Source: Akkermansia muciniphila (lineage in GTDB: Bacteria; Verrucomicrobiota; Verrucomicrobiia; Verrucomicrobiales; Akkermansiaceae). From it: a DNA stretch of 64,000 nt. The stretch's first letter is position 1, and every line of letters starts with the position of its first letter. The DNA lies in assembly GCA_004557455.1 (NCBI GenBank), contig SFDX01000004.1:1-64000 (forward strand). Reading direction: 5' to 3'. The position numbers and the translations under genes were made by a program. The notes under the pieces were generated by a model. It had not been told where the DNA came from, searched no databases, and was given only the letters and a program-made list of their open reading frames with translations. This document shows positions 43,860 to 51,546 of the stretch, piece after piece.

Positions 43860-45614
43860 ATGACAGAGGAGCATTTCGAGCACATTCTGCAGGGCATGCC
43901 CGTGTCCCCGGGCATTGCCATGGGCACCATGCTGGTGGAGACCGCCAAGAACGCGGCCCCGCCCGTGCGGCGTGTGGCGCAGGAAGCCCTGCCCGCAGAG
44001 TGGCAGCGTCTGGAGGCAGCGCTGGATAAGACAGAGAAGGAGCTGGAGCGCCTGAAAGAGCGTGTGCAGGAGCTCTCCGGCGAGACGGAGGCGGCTATCT
44101 TCGACGCCCACCTGCTCTTCGTGCGCGACCGCCTCATCATGAAGCGGCTGCAGGCGGAGCTGCCCAAGCGCGGCCAGAACATCGAGGCGGTGTACTACTC
44201 CGTGGTGATGAATTTCATCGGCACCATGCGGAAGGTAGACGACCCCTACCTGCGCTCCCGCATCGCGGACATGGAGGACGTGATGCGCCGTGTGCTGCGC
44301 AACATGGAGCCCGTAACCCACACCGAGGAAGAGGAGGACACGGGGGAGCGCCGCGTACTGGTGGCTTATGACCTGGCACCGAGTGACACGGCAGACCTGG
44401 ACAGCCGAAATATCATCGGATTCGTGACAGAGGTGGGTTCTGCGGTGTCGCACACGGCGATTCTCTCCCGCTCGCTCGGGCTGCCGGCCGTGGTGGCCGT
44501 GCCGAACCTCATGCTGGAGTCCCGCATGGGGCAAAGCGCCATTGTGGATGGCTTCAATGGGTTGGTGATCATCAACCCGACCGCCGAGACGGAGGAGCGC
44601 TACCGCCGGATGCGCACGGAGAAGCAGCGGGCTTATGAGAGCCTGGAGGAGCTGCGCGACCTGCCGGCCGAGACTCTGGACGGACATCGAATCCGCTTGG
44701 CGGCGAACGTGGAGTTTACCCACGAGTCCGATGCCATACGCCGCAGTGGTGCGGAGGGCGTAGGCCTGTATCGCACGGAGTTTTTCCTACTGGGCGAAAA
44801 CCGGGAAATCCCCGGCGAGGAGGAGCAGTACGCCCACTACCGCAAGCTGGTGGAGAACTGCGCCCCGCATGAGGTCATCTTCCGCACGCTGGATGCGGGG
44901 GGCGATAAGCTGCCCTGCGAACCTGTGGGGGAGAAGGAGGCCAACCCTTTCCTCGGCTGGCGCGGCATCCGCGTCTCGCTCAGCCGTCCGCAGATGTTCA
45001 AGGAGCAGCTGCGCGCCATTCTCCGAGCCTCGGCCCACGGCAAGGTGGGGGTGATGTTCCCCATGGTGTCCGGTCTGACGGAGGTGTTGGATGCGCGCAG
45101 CCTGCTGGAGGAGTGCCGCAACGAGCTGCGCGCGGAGGGGCTGCATTTCGATGAAAAGATGCGCGTGGGCATCATGATCGAGGTGCCGGGGGCGGCGGTG
45201 ATGGCGGATATTTTGGCCAAGTATGTGGATTTCTTCTCCATCGGTACCAATGACCTGACGCAGTACACCATCGCGGTGGACCGCGTGAACTACCGCGTGG
45301 CTTCCATGTTCCGCACCACGCATCCTGGGGTCATCCGGCTCATGCACGGCACGATGTCGGCGGGGATTCCCACGGCCATTTGTGGCGAGATGGGGGCGGA
45401 CTTGACGCTGACGCCGCTGCTGGTGGGTCTGGGCGCAAGCGAGCTTTCCGTGGGCACGCACCTGCTGCCTGCCGTGCGTTATGCTGTCCGTCACCTGAAC
45501 TACGAGGAATGCCGCCGCATGGCGGAGCAGGCCCTGGAGGCCGAGGACAGCCGGACCATCCGCAAGCTCTCCAAAGAGCTGGCACTGCGGTCTTACCCAA
45601 CCTTGTTTGAATGA
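43860..45614 (+). CDS. ptsI: PTS enzyme I (phosphoenolpyruvate-protein phosphotransferase)
   Basis: Transfers phosphate from PEP to HPr. The protein is 584 residues. An N-terminal helical domain binds HPr, the active His is in GSAVSHTAILSRSLGLPAVV, and the PEP-binding barrel contains EGVGLYRTEFFLL, DAGGDKLPCEPVGE, FFSIGTNDLTQYT and the catalytic Cys in AICGEMGADLTLTPLL. All catalytic residues appear intact. The GNAT gene overlaps its stop by four bases. With HPr it makes the general PTS pair; without a sugar-specific enzyme II in view it may serve regulation. Confidence 0.95.
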   Translation: MTEEHFEHILQGMPVSPGIAMGTMLVETAKNAAPPVRRVAQEALPAEWQRLEAALDKTEKELERLKERVQELSGETEAAIFDAHLLFVRDRLIMKRLQAELPKRGQNIEAVYYSVVMNFIGTMRKVDDPYLRSRIADMEDVMRRVLRNMEPVTHTEEEEDTGERRVLVAYDLAPSDTADLDSRNIIGFVTEVGSAVSHTAILSRSLGLPAVVAVPNLMLESRMGQSAIVDGFNGLVIINPTAETEERYRRMRTEKQRAYESLEELRDLPAETLDGHRIRLAANVEFTHESDAIRRSGAEGVGLYRTEFFLLGENREIPGEEEQYAHYRKLVENCAPHEVIFRTLDAGGDKLPCEPVGEKEANPFLGWRGIRVSLSRPQMFKEQLRAILRASAHGKVGVMFPMVSGLTEVLDARSLLEECRNELRAEGLHFDEKMRVGIMIEVPGAAVMADILAKYVDFFSIGTNDLTQYTIAVDRVNYRVASMFRTTHPGVIRLMHGTMSAGIPTAICGEMGADLTLTPLLVGLGASELSVGTHLLPAVRYAVRHLNYEECRRMAEQALEAEDSRTIRKLSKELALRSYPTLFE

Positions 45615-46138
45615 ACCTGACGACGCGCCGCCTCACGGAGCCGCAGGATCCTCTCTTTGCGGAGCTGTGGCAGTTATACGAGTCGAGCTTCCCATGGGAG
45701 GAGCGGCACGATGCGGATTGGCAGCAGCGTGCCATGAGCGATGAGACTTTCCGCTGCATGCGGGTGGAGCAGGACGGGCAGGCTGTTGCCCTGCTCTTTT
45801 ACTGGGTGCGACCGGGTTATGTCTACCTTGAGCACCTGGCCGTGCACCCCTCGCGGAGGGGGCAGGGTCTGGGCACGGCGGTGCTGGAGCTACTGCCTCC
45901 CCTGCCCATTGTGCTGGAGATTGAGCCGGTGTGCGATGACGCCACGGCGCGCAGGTTGCGTTTCTACGAGCATGCGGGCTACCGTCTGCTGCCCTGCGCG
46001 CACACTCAGCCACCCTACCACCCCGGGCTGCCGCCTCTGCCGCTTTCACTGCTGGTGCGCGGGGATTTCTCGGAGGAGATGCTGGCGGACTTCCGGGCTT
46101 GGCAGCCTTCCATCGGCGCGGGGGCGGACACATTTTAG
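45611..46138 (+). CDS. GNAT-family N-acetyltransferase
   Basis: A 175-residue acyltransferase. The acetyl-CoA-binding motif appears as EHLAVHPSRRGQGLGTAVLE, with the R/Q-x-x-G-x-G/A pattern as RRGQGLG. Further on, RLRFYEHAGYRLLP is the usual GNAT motif B. The substrate is unknown. The start overlaps the ptsI stop as ATGA, so expression is coupled with the PTS. The last 35 residues are Pro/Leu-rich and less family-like. Confidence 0.83.
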   Translation: MNLTTRRLTEPQDPLFAELWQLYESSFPWEERHDADWQQRAMSDETFRCMRVEQDGQAVALLFYWVRPGYVYLEHLAVHPSRRGQGLGTAVLELLPPLPIVLEIEPVCDDATARRLRFYEHAGYRLLPCAHTQPPYHPGLPPLPLSLLVRGDFSEEMLADFRAWQPSIGAGADTF

Positions 46139-46179
46139 CCTTGCAAATAGCGCGCAGCGGGTGTACCCTTTCCCCCGCT

Positions 46180-47646
46180 ATGTCGGGCTTATCTGTTTTT
46201 TTCCTCTGTCTCCTGCTCTTGGGTGCCGGTTATGTGGTCTACGGTCGCTTGGCGGAGAAACTGTTCGGGGTGAATTACGAGAAGGTAATGCCCTGTGTAT
46301 CCCGGGCCGATGGGGTTGACTATGCGCCCTTGCCGTGGTGGAAGATTTTTCTGATTCAACTGCTGAATATCGCGGGACTGGGCCCGGTGTTCGGGGCACT
46401 GGCGGGTTGTCTGTTCGGGCCTGCCTGTCTGCTGTGGATTGTGCTGGGCTGCATCTTTGCCGGAGCCCTGCATGACTTCTACGCCGCGCTCATCTCTGCC
46501 CGACATGATGGGGAGAACCTGCCGGAGACCATCGGTCGTTATCTGGGTAAACCGGCGTTATACGCTCTGCGCTGCGTGTGTGTGCTGCTTCTGGTTCTGG
46601 TGGGCGTTGTGTTCACCAAGGGCCCGGCAGGCATGCTGCACAGTCTCTGCCCGGTAATTTCCGTTACCTGGTGGTGTGTGATTATTTTGGGCTACTATTT
46701 TGCCGCCACAATTCTACCCATCAATACCATCATCGGGCGGGTGTATCCCCTCTTCGGGGCACTCTTTGTGGTCATGGCTCTCGGGCTCCTTATCGGCCTT
46801 CCCCTCAGTGACATCCCGGTCCTGCCGAACTTGGATGTGATGACCAACGTGCACCCTAAGGGAATTGGCATCTGGCCCATGATTTTCGTAACGATTGCCT
46901 GCGGGGCTATCTCGGGATTTCACGCCACCCAGAGCCCGCTGATGGTACGCTGCACACGGCGTCCGCAGGAGATGCGCCGCATTTTCTACGGTGCGATGAT
47001 CTGTGAGGGGGCTGTGGCACTCATTTGGGCCTGCGTGGGGCTCACGCTGCGCGACACGCTGACGGCCTACGCCATGGGGCCGGACGGCCCCGTGTTCGGC
47101 GCGGAGGGCGGGGCGCTCTCATTCATGCAGCTCACCTTGGCCTCCCCGGCCACGGCGGTTACCTCGGCATGCGATACGCTCATGGGGGGCTTCGGCACTG
47201 TGCTAGCGGTGCTGGGGGTGACCATCCTGCCTATCACATCCGGTGATACGGCTATGCGCAGTTGCCGCCTGATGCTGGCGGATACGCTGCGGCTGCGGCA
47301 GAATACGCCCCTGCCGCGTCTGGCAATCGCCCTGCCCCTCTTTGCGGCGGTCATCATCATTTCTCAAATCGATTTCAGCCTGCTGTGGCGTTACTTTGGC
47401 TGGAGCAATCAGGCACTCTCCTGCATCACGCTCTGGATGATTACCGTCTTCCTGCGCCGCAACGGTCGCTGTTTCTGGCCGGCTCTGATTCCCGCGCTCT
47501 TCATGACGGTGGTTTGCACGGCCTACCTGCTCACCACCAAGGACTGCGGCATCGAGCTACCCTCCGCCGTCGGTACCTGGGCCGGTATCATCCTGGCCTC
47601 CTGCGCCGCCGCCCTGCTCTTGCTCCGTCGGCAGAAGCAGGATTGA
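46180..47646 (+). CDS. cstA: CstA-family carbon starvation/peptide-pyruvate transporter
   Basis: A 488-residue membrane protein with about 13-14 helices. Family landmarks are NIAGLGPVFGALAGCLFGP, GCIFAGALHDFYAALISARH and a middle FVTIACGAISGFHATQSPLM. CstA proteins are carbon-starvation-induced transporters of peptides or pyruvate, in other bacteria under cAMP-CRP or BtsS control. This is a short version (E. coli CstA is about 700). The ATG at 46180 is chosen because the longer start at 46099 lies inside the GNAT gene. The gene converges on birA with a three-base gap. Confidence 0.9.
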   Translation: MSGLSVFFLCLLLLGAGYVVYGRLAEKLFGVNYEKVMPCVSRADGVDYAPLPWWKIFLIQLLNIAGLGPVFGALAGCLFGPACLLWIVLGCIFAGALHDFYAALISARHDGENLPETIGRYLGKPALYALRCVCVLLLVLVGVVFTKGPAGMLHSLCPVISVTWWCVIILGYYFAATILPINTIIGRVYPLFGALFVVMALGLLIGLPLSDIPVLPNLDVMTNVHPKGIGIWPMIFVTIACGAISGFHATQSPLMVRCTRRPQEMRRIFYGAMICEGAVALIWACVGLTLRDTLTAYAMGPDGPVFGAEGGALSFMQLTLASPATAVTSACDTLMGGFGTVLAVLGVTILPITSGDTAMRSCRLMLADTLRLRQNTPLPRLAIALPLFAAVIIISQIDFSLLWRYFGWSNQALSCITLWMITVFLRRNGRCFWPALIPALFMTVVCTAYLLTTKDCGIELPSAVGTWAGIILASCAAALLLLRRQKQD

Positions 47647-47649
47647 GCC

Positions 47650-48378
47650 TCACGCCTGCGGCTCGGTGAGGCGATTGACGGTGATGCCGGGGATGGTGAG
47701 GATGCTGCCGTCCGACTGCCGCAGGAGGGGGGAACCGTCTTCGGCGATGCCGGCAAACAGGCCCCGGTAGCGGGCGGTGTCGGTCTCGACTTCGGACACA
47801 ACGCTGCGGTCCCAGGCGGCATCCAGCAGCGGGGTAACGGCGGCGAGTCCTCGCTCGCAGAAGGCGGTGAAGACCTCGGCGAGGTGCTCCGCCAGTTCGG
47901 CGCGGAAGTCATGCACGCTCGGGCAATGCGGCACGAGGTCAGCCAAGCGCACGGCGACATCCTGCGTGCGTCCGGCAAGTCCGGCGACATCGTTGGCAAT
48001 GTTGACACCGATGCCGATCGAGGCCATGCGGAGCGCGGGCCGTTCCACCAAGATACCTGCTAACTTTCCGCGGTCGACCATCACATCGTTCGGCCAGCGC
48101 AGGCGCAGCCCGGGGATACCATAGGGGGACAGGGCCTGCATCATCGCCGCGCCCGCCACCAAGGGGAGCAGGCCCCAGTTGCGCTCGCTCTCAACGTCCA
48201 AGGGTACGTTGTAGCAAATCCACAATCCGCCCGGCTCTCCGAACCAGGTGCGGTTGAAGCGGCCCCTTCCCCGATGCTGCGTGATGGCGTTCACCGCCGA
48301 CCAAGCGGGCAGCCGGCGGACCTCGAGGAAGGTGGAGTCGCACTCCGGCAGCTCATGGAATGTCCATTGTATTTTCAT
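47650..48378 (-). CDS. birA: Biotin-[acetyl-CoA-carboxylase] ligase (short, no DNA-binding domain)
   Basis: Attaches biotin to carboxylases and decarboxylases. The 242-residue protein shows the family motifs HRGRGRFNRTWFGEPGGLW (biotin/AMP loop) and LRLRWPNDVMVDRGKLAGIL, and IGIGVNIAN. The N-terminal winged helix of bifunctional BirA is absent, so this is a class I enzyme without repressor activity. The ATG at 48378 is supported by a promoter whose -10 ends seven bases upstream; Met-rich in-frame alternatives (48384-48390) overlap that -10 box. Confidence 0.92.
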   Translation of the reverse strand: MKIQWTFHELPECDSTFLEVRRLPAWSAVNAITQHRGRGRFNRTWFGEPGGLWICYNVPLDVESERNWGLLPLVAGAAMMQALSPYGIPGLRLRWPNDVMVDRGKLAGILVERPALRMASIGIGVNIANDVAGLAGRTQDVAVRLADLVPHCPSVHDFRAELAEHLAEVFTAFCERGLAAVTPLLDAAWDRSVVSEVETDTARYRGLFAGIAEDGSPLLRQSDGSILTIPGITVNRLTEPQA

Positions 48379-48385
48379 GGGCATC

Positions 48386-48415
48386 ATCATACACCATCTG
48401 CCGCGCCGTGTCCAA
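48386..48415 (-). promoter_or_regulatory. Promoter of birA
   Basis: On the minus strand TTGGAC (48415-48410), an 18-base spacer ending GATGGTG, and TATGAT (48391-48386). Seven bases separate it from the ATG, so the mRNA is probably leaderless. It is back to back with the next promoter. Confidence 0.65.
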
Positions 48416-48425
48416 CGTATTTTGC

Positions 48426-48454
48426 TTGCCAAACGTCGCCGATTATGCTACAAA
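48426..48454 (+). promoter_or_regulatory. Promoter of the MBL hydrolase gene
   Basis: TTGCCA, a 17-base spacer and TACAAA (48449-48454), with six bases to the ATG at 48461. It also predicts a leaderless mRNA. Confidence 0.6.
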
Positions 48455-48460
48455 TGACTC

Positions 48461-49606
48461 ATGCACCCCACCGAGCAACCGCGCACGCTGTGCCGCCGCT
48501 TGGCCATTGGCCTGCTGAAGGTCGTCGCTGCGCTCATCAGCTTGGCGGCGGTCTGCCTGCTCGTGGATGCAGCCCTGCCGAGGCTCACCTGCCGCCCGGG
48601 TTCGTGGAGCGGGCCTGTCTCCGACCACTTCGATGGTGAGCGTTTCCACAACGGACGCCCCGCTGCCAAACTGCATGCAAGCTGGAAAAAATGGCTGGCC
48701 GACCGCCCCACACGGGGCGAGTATCCGCGCACGGATCGCAACGAGCACGCCCCTCAGCTAGCCCCTCGAGTGGAGGGTGAGGAGTGGGAGGCCACGCTCG
48801 TCAACCACTCGACCTTTCTCCTCCGCACCGCCGGGCAGAATATCCTAACGGATCCCGTCTGGAGCGATTACACCTCCCCCGTCCAATTCGCGGGTCCGAA
48901 GCGCTGCCGCCCCGTTGGAATTGAGTGGGATGCCCTACCCCGCATTGATGTGTGCTTCCTGTCGCACGACCACTACGACCATTTCGATGCCGACACCCTG
49001 CGCCGTCTCACGAAGCGAGATAACCCGCTCTACATCGTTCCGCTCGGCCTGAAGAGTCTGCTGCGCTACCACTGCGGCCCGGTCCGCTGCATCGAGCTGG
49101 ATTGGTGGCAGTCGCATACCTATAACGGTATCACCTACACCCTCACTCCCGCCCACCACTGGAGCAACCGCTACAAGGGCTCCGCCGCTGCTCGGCGCTC
49201 CCTCTGGGGCGGACTCTACCTCACCTCCCTTGGCGGGCCTTCCCTCTACTTTGTCGGTGACTCCGCCGCCTCACTCTTCTTCGCGGACATCCGCCAACGC
49301 CTCGGCTCCCCGGACCTCGCTCTCATCCCCATCGGTGCCTACCGCCCGGACTGGATTAAGAATAACCACATGGGCCCCTACGAAGCCGTCGACTGCTTCC
49401 GCACCCTCTCACCCCGCCTCGCCCTCGCCTGCCACTTCGGCACCTGGCAACTCGCCAACGAAGGCTACCAAGAAACCCTCGACGACCTCGCCTCCGCCCT
49501 CCGCCTCTCCAACATTCCACCCCACCTCTTCCTCCCCGCCCTCAACGGCCAAACCTTCCGAGGGAAAGCAAACTGCATGCACACTACAACGGATAGCAAA
49601 CAATAA
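48461..49606 (+). CDS. Metallo-beta-lactamase-fold hydrolase (NAPE-PLD/RomA-like)
   Basis: A 381-residue protein. An N-terminal membrane helix (about 15-35, GLLKVVAALISLAAVCLLV) is followed by an MBL domain. The zinc motif HxHxDH is in FLSHDHYDHFD, and further ligands are in LTPAHHWSNRY, FVGDSAAS and ALACHFGTW. PIGAYRPDWIKNNHMGPYEA is the NAPE-PLD/UlaG-like signature of the group containing RomA. Such enzymes cleave phospholipids or related esters; the substrate here is open. It is divergent from birA. The C-terminus becomes polar after 360. Confidence 0.88.
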   Translation: MHPTEQPRTLCRRLAIGLLKVVAALISLAAVCLLVDAALPRLTCRPGSWSGPVSDHFDGERFHNGRPAAKLHASWKKWLADRPTRGEYPRTDRNEHAPQLAPRVEGEEWEATLVNHSTFLLRTAGQNILTDPVWSDYTSPVQFAGPKRCRPVGIEWDALPRIDVCFLSHDHYDHFDADTLRRLTKRDNPLYIVPLGLKSLLRYHCGPVRCIELDWWQSHTYNGITYTLTPAHHWSNRYKGSAAARRSLWGGLYLTSLGGPSLYFVGDSAASLFFADIRQRLGSPDLALIPIGAYRPDWIKNNHMGPYEAVDCFRTLSPRLALACHFGTWQLANEGYQETLDDLASALRLSNIPPHLFLPALNGQTFRGKANCMHTTTDSKQ

Positions 49607-49665
49607 TCCAGCCCAGCCCAGCATAAGGAATCCGAGATTTCATTAGTCCGAGCTTTCTTGCTCTG

Positions 49666-51009
49666 TTGTCTTTTCTCGTATACTACCCTGTTTTTCTGCA
49701 ATACTTTTTCTCCCATTTTTCCCATATTTTCGGCAATGACCAAGCCATGTTCTACATGTTGGGAAAAGTATGGGCAGACGGAAATCTCCCATATGTTGAT
49801 ATCGTAGATGTGAAAGGCCCGCTTCTGATGGCCGTTTACGCATTTGCGTACCTCATCAGTCCCGGCAATCCGTACGTTGTCTACCTTATCCATGCGTTGT
49901 TTGTAGGTATCACGCTATTCTATTCGTACAGAACAGCCCTATTATTTTTGCACTCATCCACGAAGTCGATGTTAGCCTCGGCATTGATCATGCTTTATGT
50001 GGTCAATCCGCTCATGTTCGGCGGCGGCAATCAGTCGGAAATCATCATGATGGTTCCCACTGCTATATGTCTGTATCATTTCATTCGCACAGTCATCGAG
50101 GGAAGGGTTCATTTTACTGATTTTATCATAACAGGTATCGCAGCAGGATCCTGCTTCTCCATTTGCATGCTCATTAAATACAACAACATTCTGTTCCCGC
50201 TCGCGCTTTCTGCTCTCATCTTCATACATATCATACGAACAAGGAGAAACGCAGTGTTGCTACTTTGTTACTGCACCGCCTTCTGCATAGGTGCAGCATT
50301 ATGGGCTTTGCCCTTTTGTATCTATTTCTCTGCAACAGGAATCTGGGATGACTTCATTCGAGTCTATTTCACTCTTAATTTCAGCACCTATAACTCATAC
50401 CAGGGCAGCATTGTTTCATTCGTGAATCTCATTCGTCTCTTCGGGCTGACCCTGCAATGGGTAGGCGCTACCATGACAATCATCATTATTTCCTCAATAG
50501 CTGCGCTTCCCCTGAAAGGCGAATGTCGACTCTTTATGCGCAGCAGTTTGTTACTGTTGGTGGTCTCTGTTTATATTCCGAATGCAGCCGGTCAATATGG
50601 GTATTATTTGCTCATGATTTCACCCCTTGTCATTATCCCCTGCACCGCTCTTCTGAATCAATGGGCACACGCTCCGCGTTGGGGAACCGCGGGAATAGCC
50701 ATGGGAATCATTGCGCTGTGTTCCATTCAGTTCTGCGGAAATTGGCACAATCTCAACTTGTACAGAATCACAAGCAAACCGGCGCCTGATGTGGCTTTTA
50801 TTGAACGGGAACTGGCGCAACACCCCGAATCGAAAATCTTGTATATAGGCCACCTTGACGAAGGATTCGGACTCAAGAGTCGTGTACTACCGGCCATCCC
50901 GGAATGGTGTTCACTGAACGGTGCTCCCCCTACCGATGCACCGGCACGAGCAATAGCCCGGCGCATACCGGACTATGTTATCGAATCTCAGTGGTGGGGG
51001 GAAGCCTGA
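49666..51009 (+). CDS. Membrane glycosyltransferase (GT39/ArnT-like), apparently frameshifted at the 3' end
   Basis: A 447-residue hydrophobic protein with about ten membrane helices and the ArnT/PMT-type opening HIFGNDQAMF...GNLPYVDIVD, then DVKGPLL, the usual catalytic loop and Pro-rich start of a GT-C enzyme. No ATG begins it; TTG at 49666 is the first start codon, but the frame stays open back to 49627, so the true N-terminus may lie upstream. The frame stops at 51007, yet another frame continues to TAA at 51149-51151 with a credible ending (YHCIASVKNPDDPRRIMLMW). The shift falls in a six-G run at 50996-51001. The gene is AT-richer than its neighbours, suggesting acquisition. Confidence 0.72.
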   Translation: MSFLVYYPVFLQYFFSHFSHIFGNDQAMFYMLGKVWADGNLPYVDIVDVKGPLLMAVYAFAYLISPGNPYVVYLIHALFVGITLFYSYRTALLFLHSSTKSMLASALIMLYVVNPLMFGGGNQSEIIMMVPTAICLYHFIRTVIEGRVHFTDFIITGIAAGSCFSICMLIKYNNILFPLALSALIFIHIIRTRRNAVLLLCYCTAFCIGAALWALPFCIYFSATGIWDDFIRVYFTLNFSTYNSYQGSIVSFVNLIRLFGLTLQWVGATMTIIIISSIAALPLKGECRLFMRSSLLLLVVSVYIPNAAGQYGYYLLMISPLVIIPCTALLNQWAHAPRWGTAGIAMGIIALCSIQFCGNWHNLNLYRITSKPAPDVAFIERELAQHPESKILYIGHLDEGFGLKSRVLPAIPEWCSLNGAPPTDAPARAIARRIPDYVIESQWWGEA

Positions 51010-51200
51010 ACTGGAAGAAGGGTGCTTTGCTACCATGAAAGCTGATAGGAGAAGCGCTATTCTTCTTCGTGAAAGCGGCTACCATTGCATAGCCTCTGTA
51101 AAGAATCCCGATGATCCCAGGCGTATTATGCTCATGTGGAAGAGGGAATAACCCATCTCGAAAGGGCTCATGCTCGAACGTGGGTTGTTCCGAATCGCCG

Positions 51201-51539
51201 TCAAGAATGCGCAAGCATGGAGGCGGCCATGAGGTTGCCGCGGGCGGCGGCGAGTCGGAGGGCGGCGAGGGCCTTGTCGGTGTCTTTGTCGATGATGGAG
51301 CCTTGGATAAGGCACATGGCGAGGACGAAGAGCGCAACGTGATCGCCGGCTTGGGCTGCAGACTCGAGGGAGGCCAGGTCTTGGCGGGATTTGGTTTGGG
51401 CGAAGTAGATGCGGGCCAGCTGATTCTGCGCATCCGGATGCCCGGCGAAGGCGGCACGGCGCAGGTGATCTGCGCCGGCCGCGGCCTGACCTGAACGGAA
51501 GCACTCGGCACCGAGACGGAACTCCTCGTCAGCGTCCAT
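51201..51539 (-). CDS. Short Sel1-like repeat protein
   Basis: A 112-residue protein built from three helix pairs of Sel1/TPR-type: AAAGADHLRRAAFAGHPDAQ, ASLESAAQAGDHVALFVLAM and DKALAALRLAAARGNLMAAS. Each has the A-x-x-G spacing of Sel1 repeats. The ATG at 51539 follows the hexosaminidase stop by seven bases on the minus strand. No signal peptide or membrane helix is seen. Sel1-like proteins act as adaptors in signalling; no partner is suggested here beyond the cotranscribed hexosaminidase. Confidence 0.7.
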   Translation of the reverse strand: MDADEEFRLGAECFRSGQAAAGADHLRRAAFAGHPDAQNQLARIYFAQTKSRQDLASLESAAQAGDHVALFVLAMCLIQGSIIDKDTDKALAALRLAAARGNLMAASMLAHS

Positions 51540-51546
51540 AGTCGGG

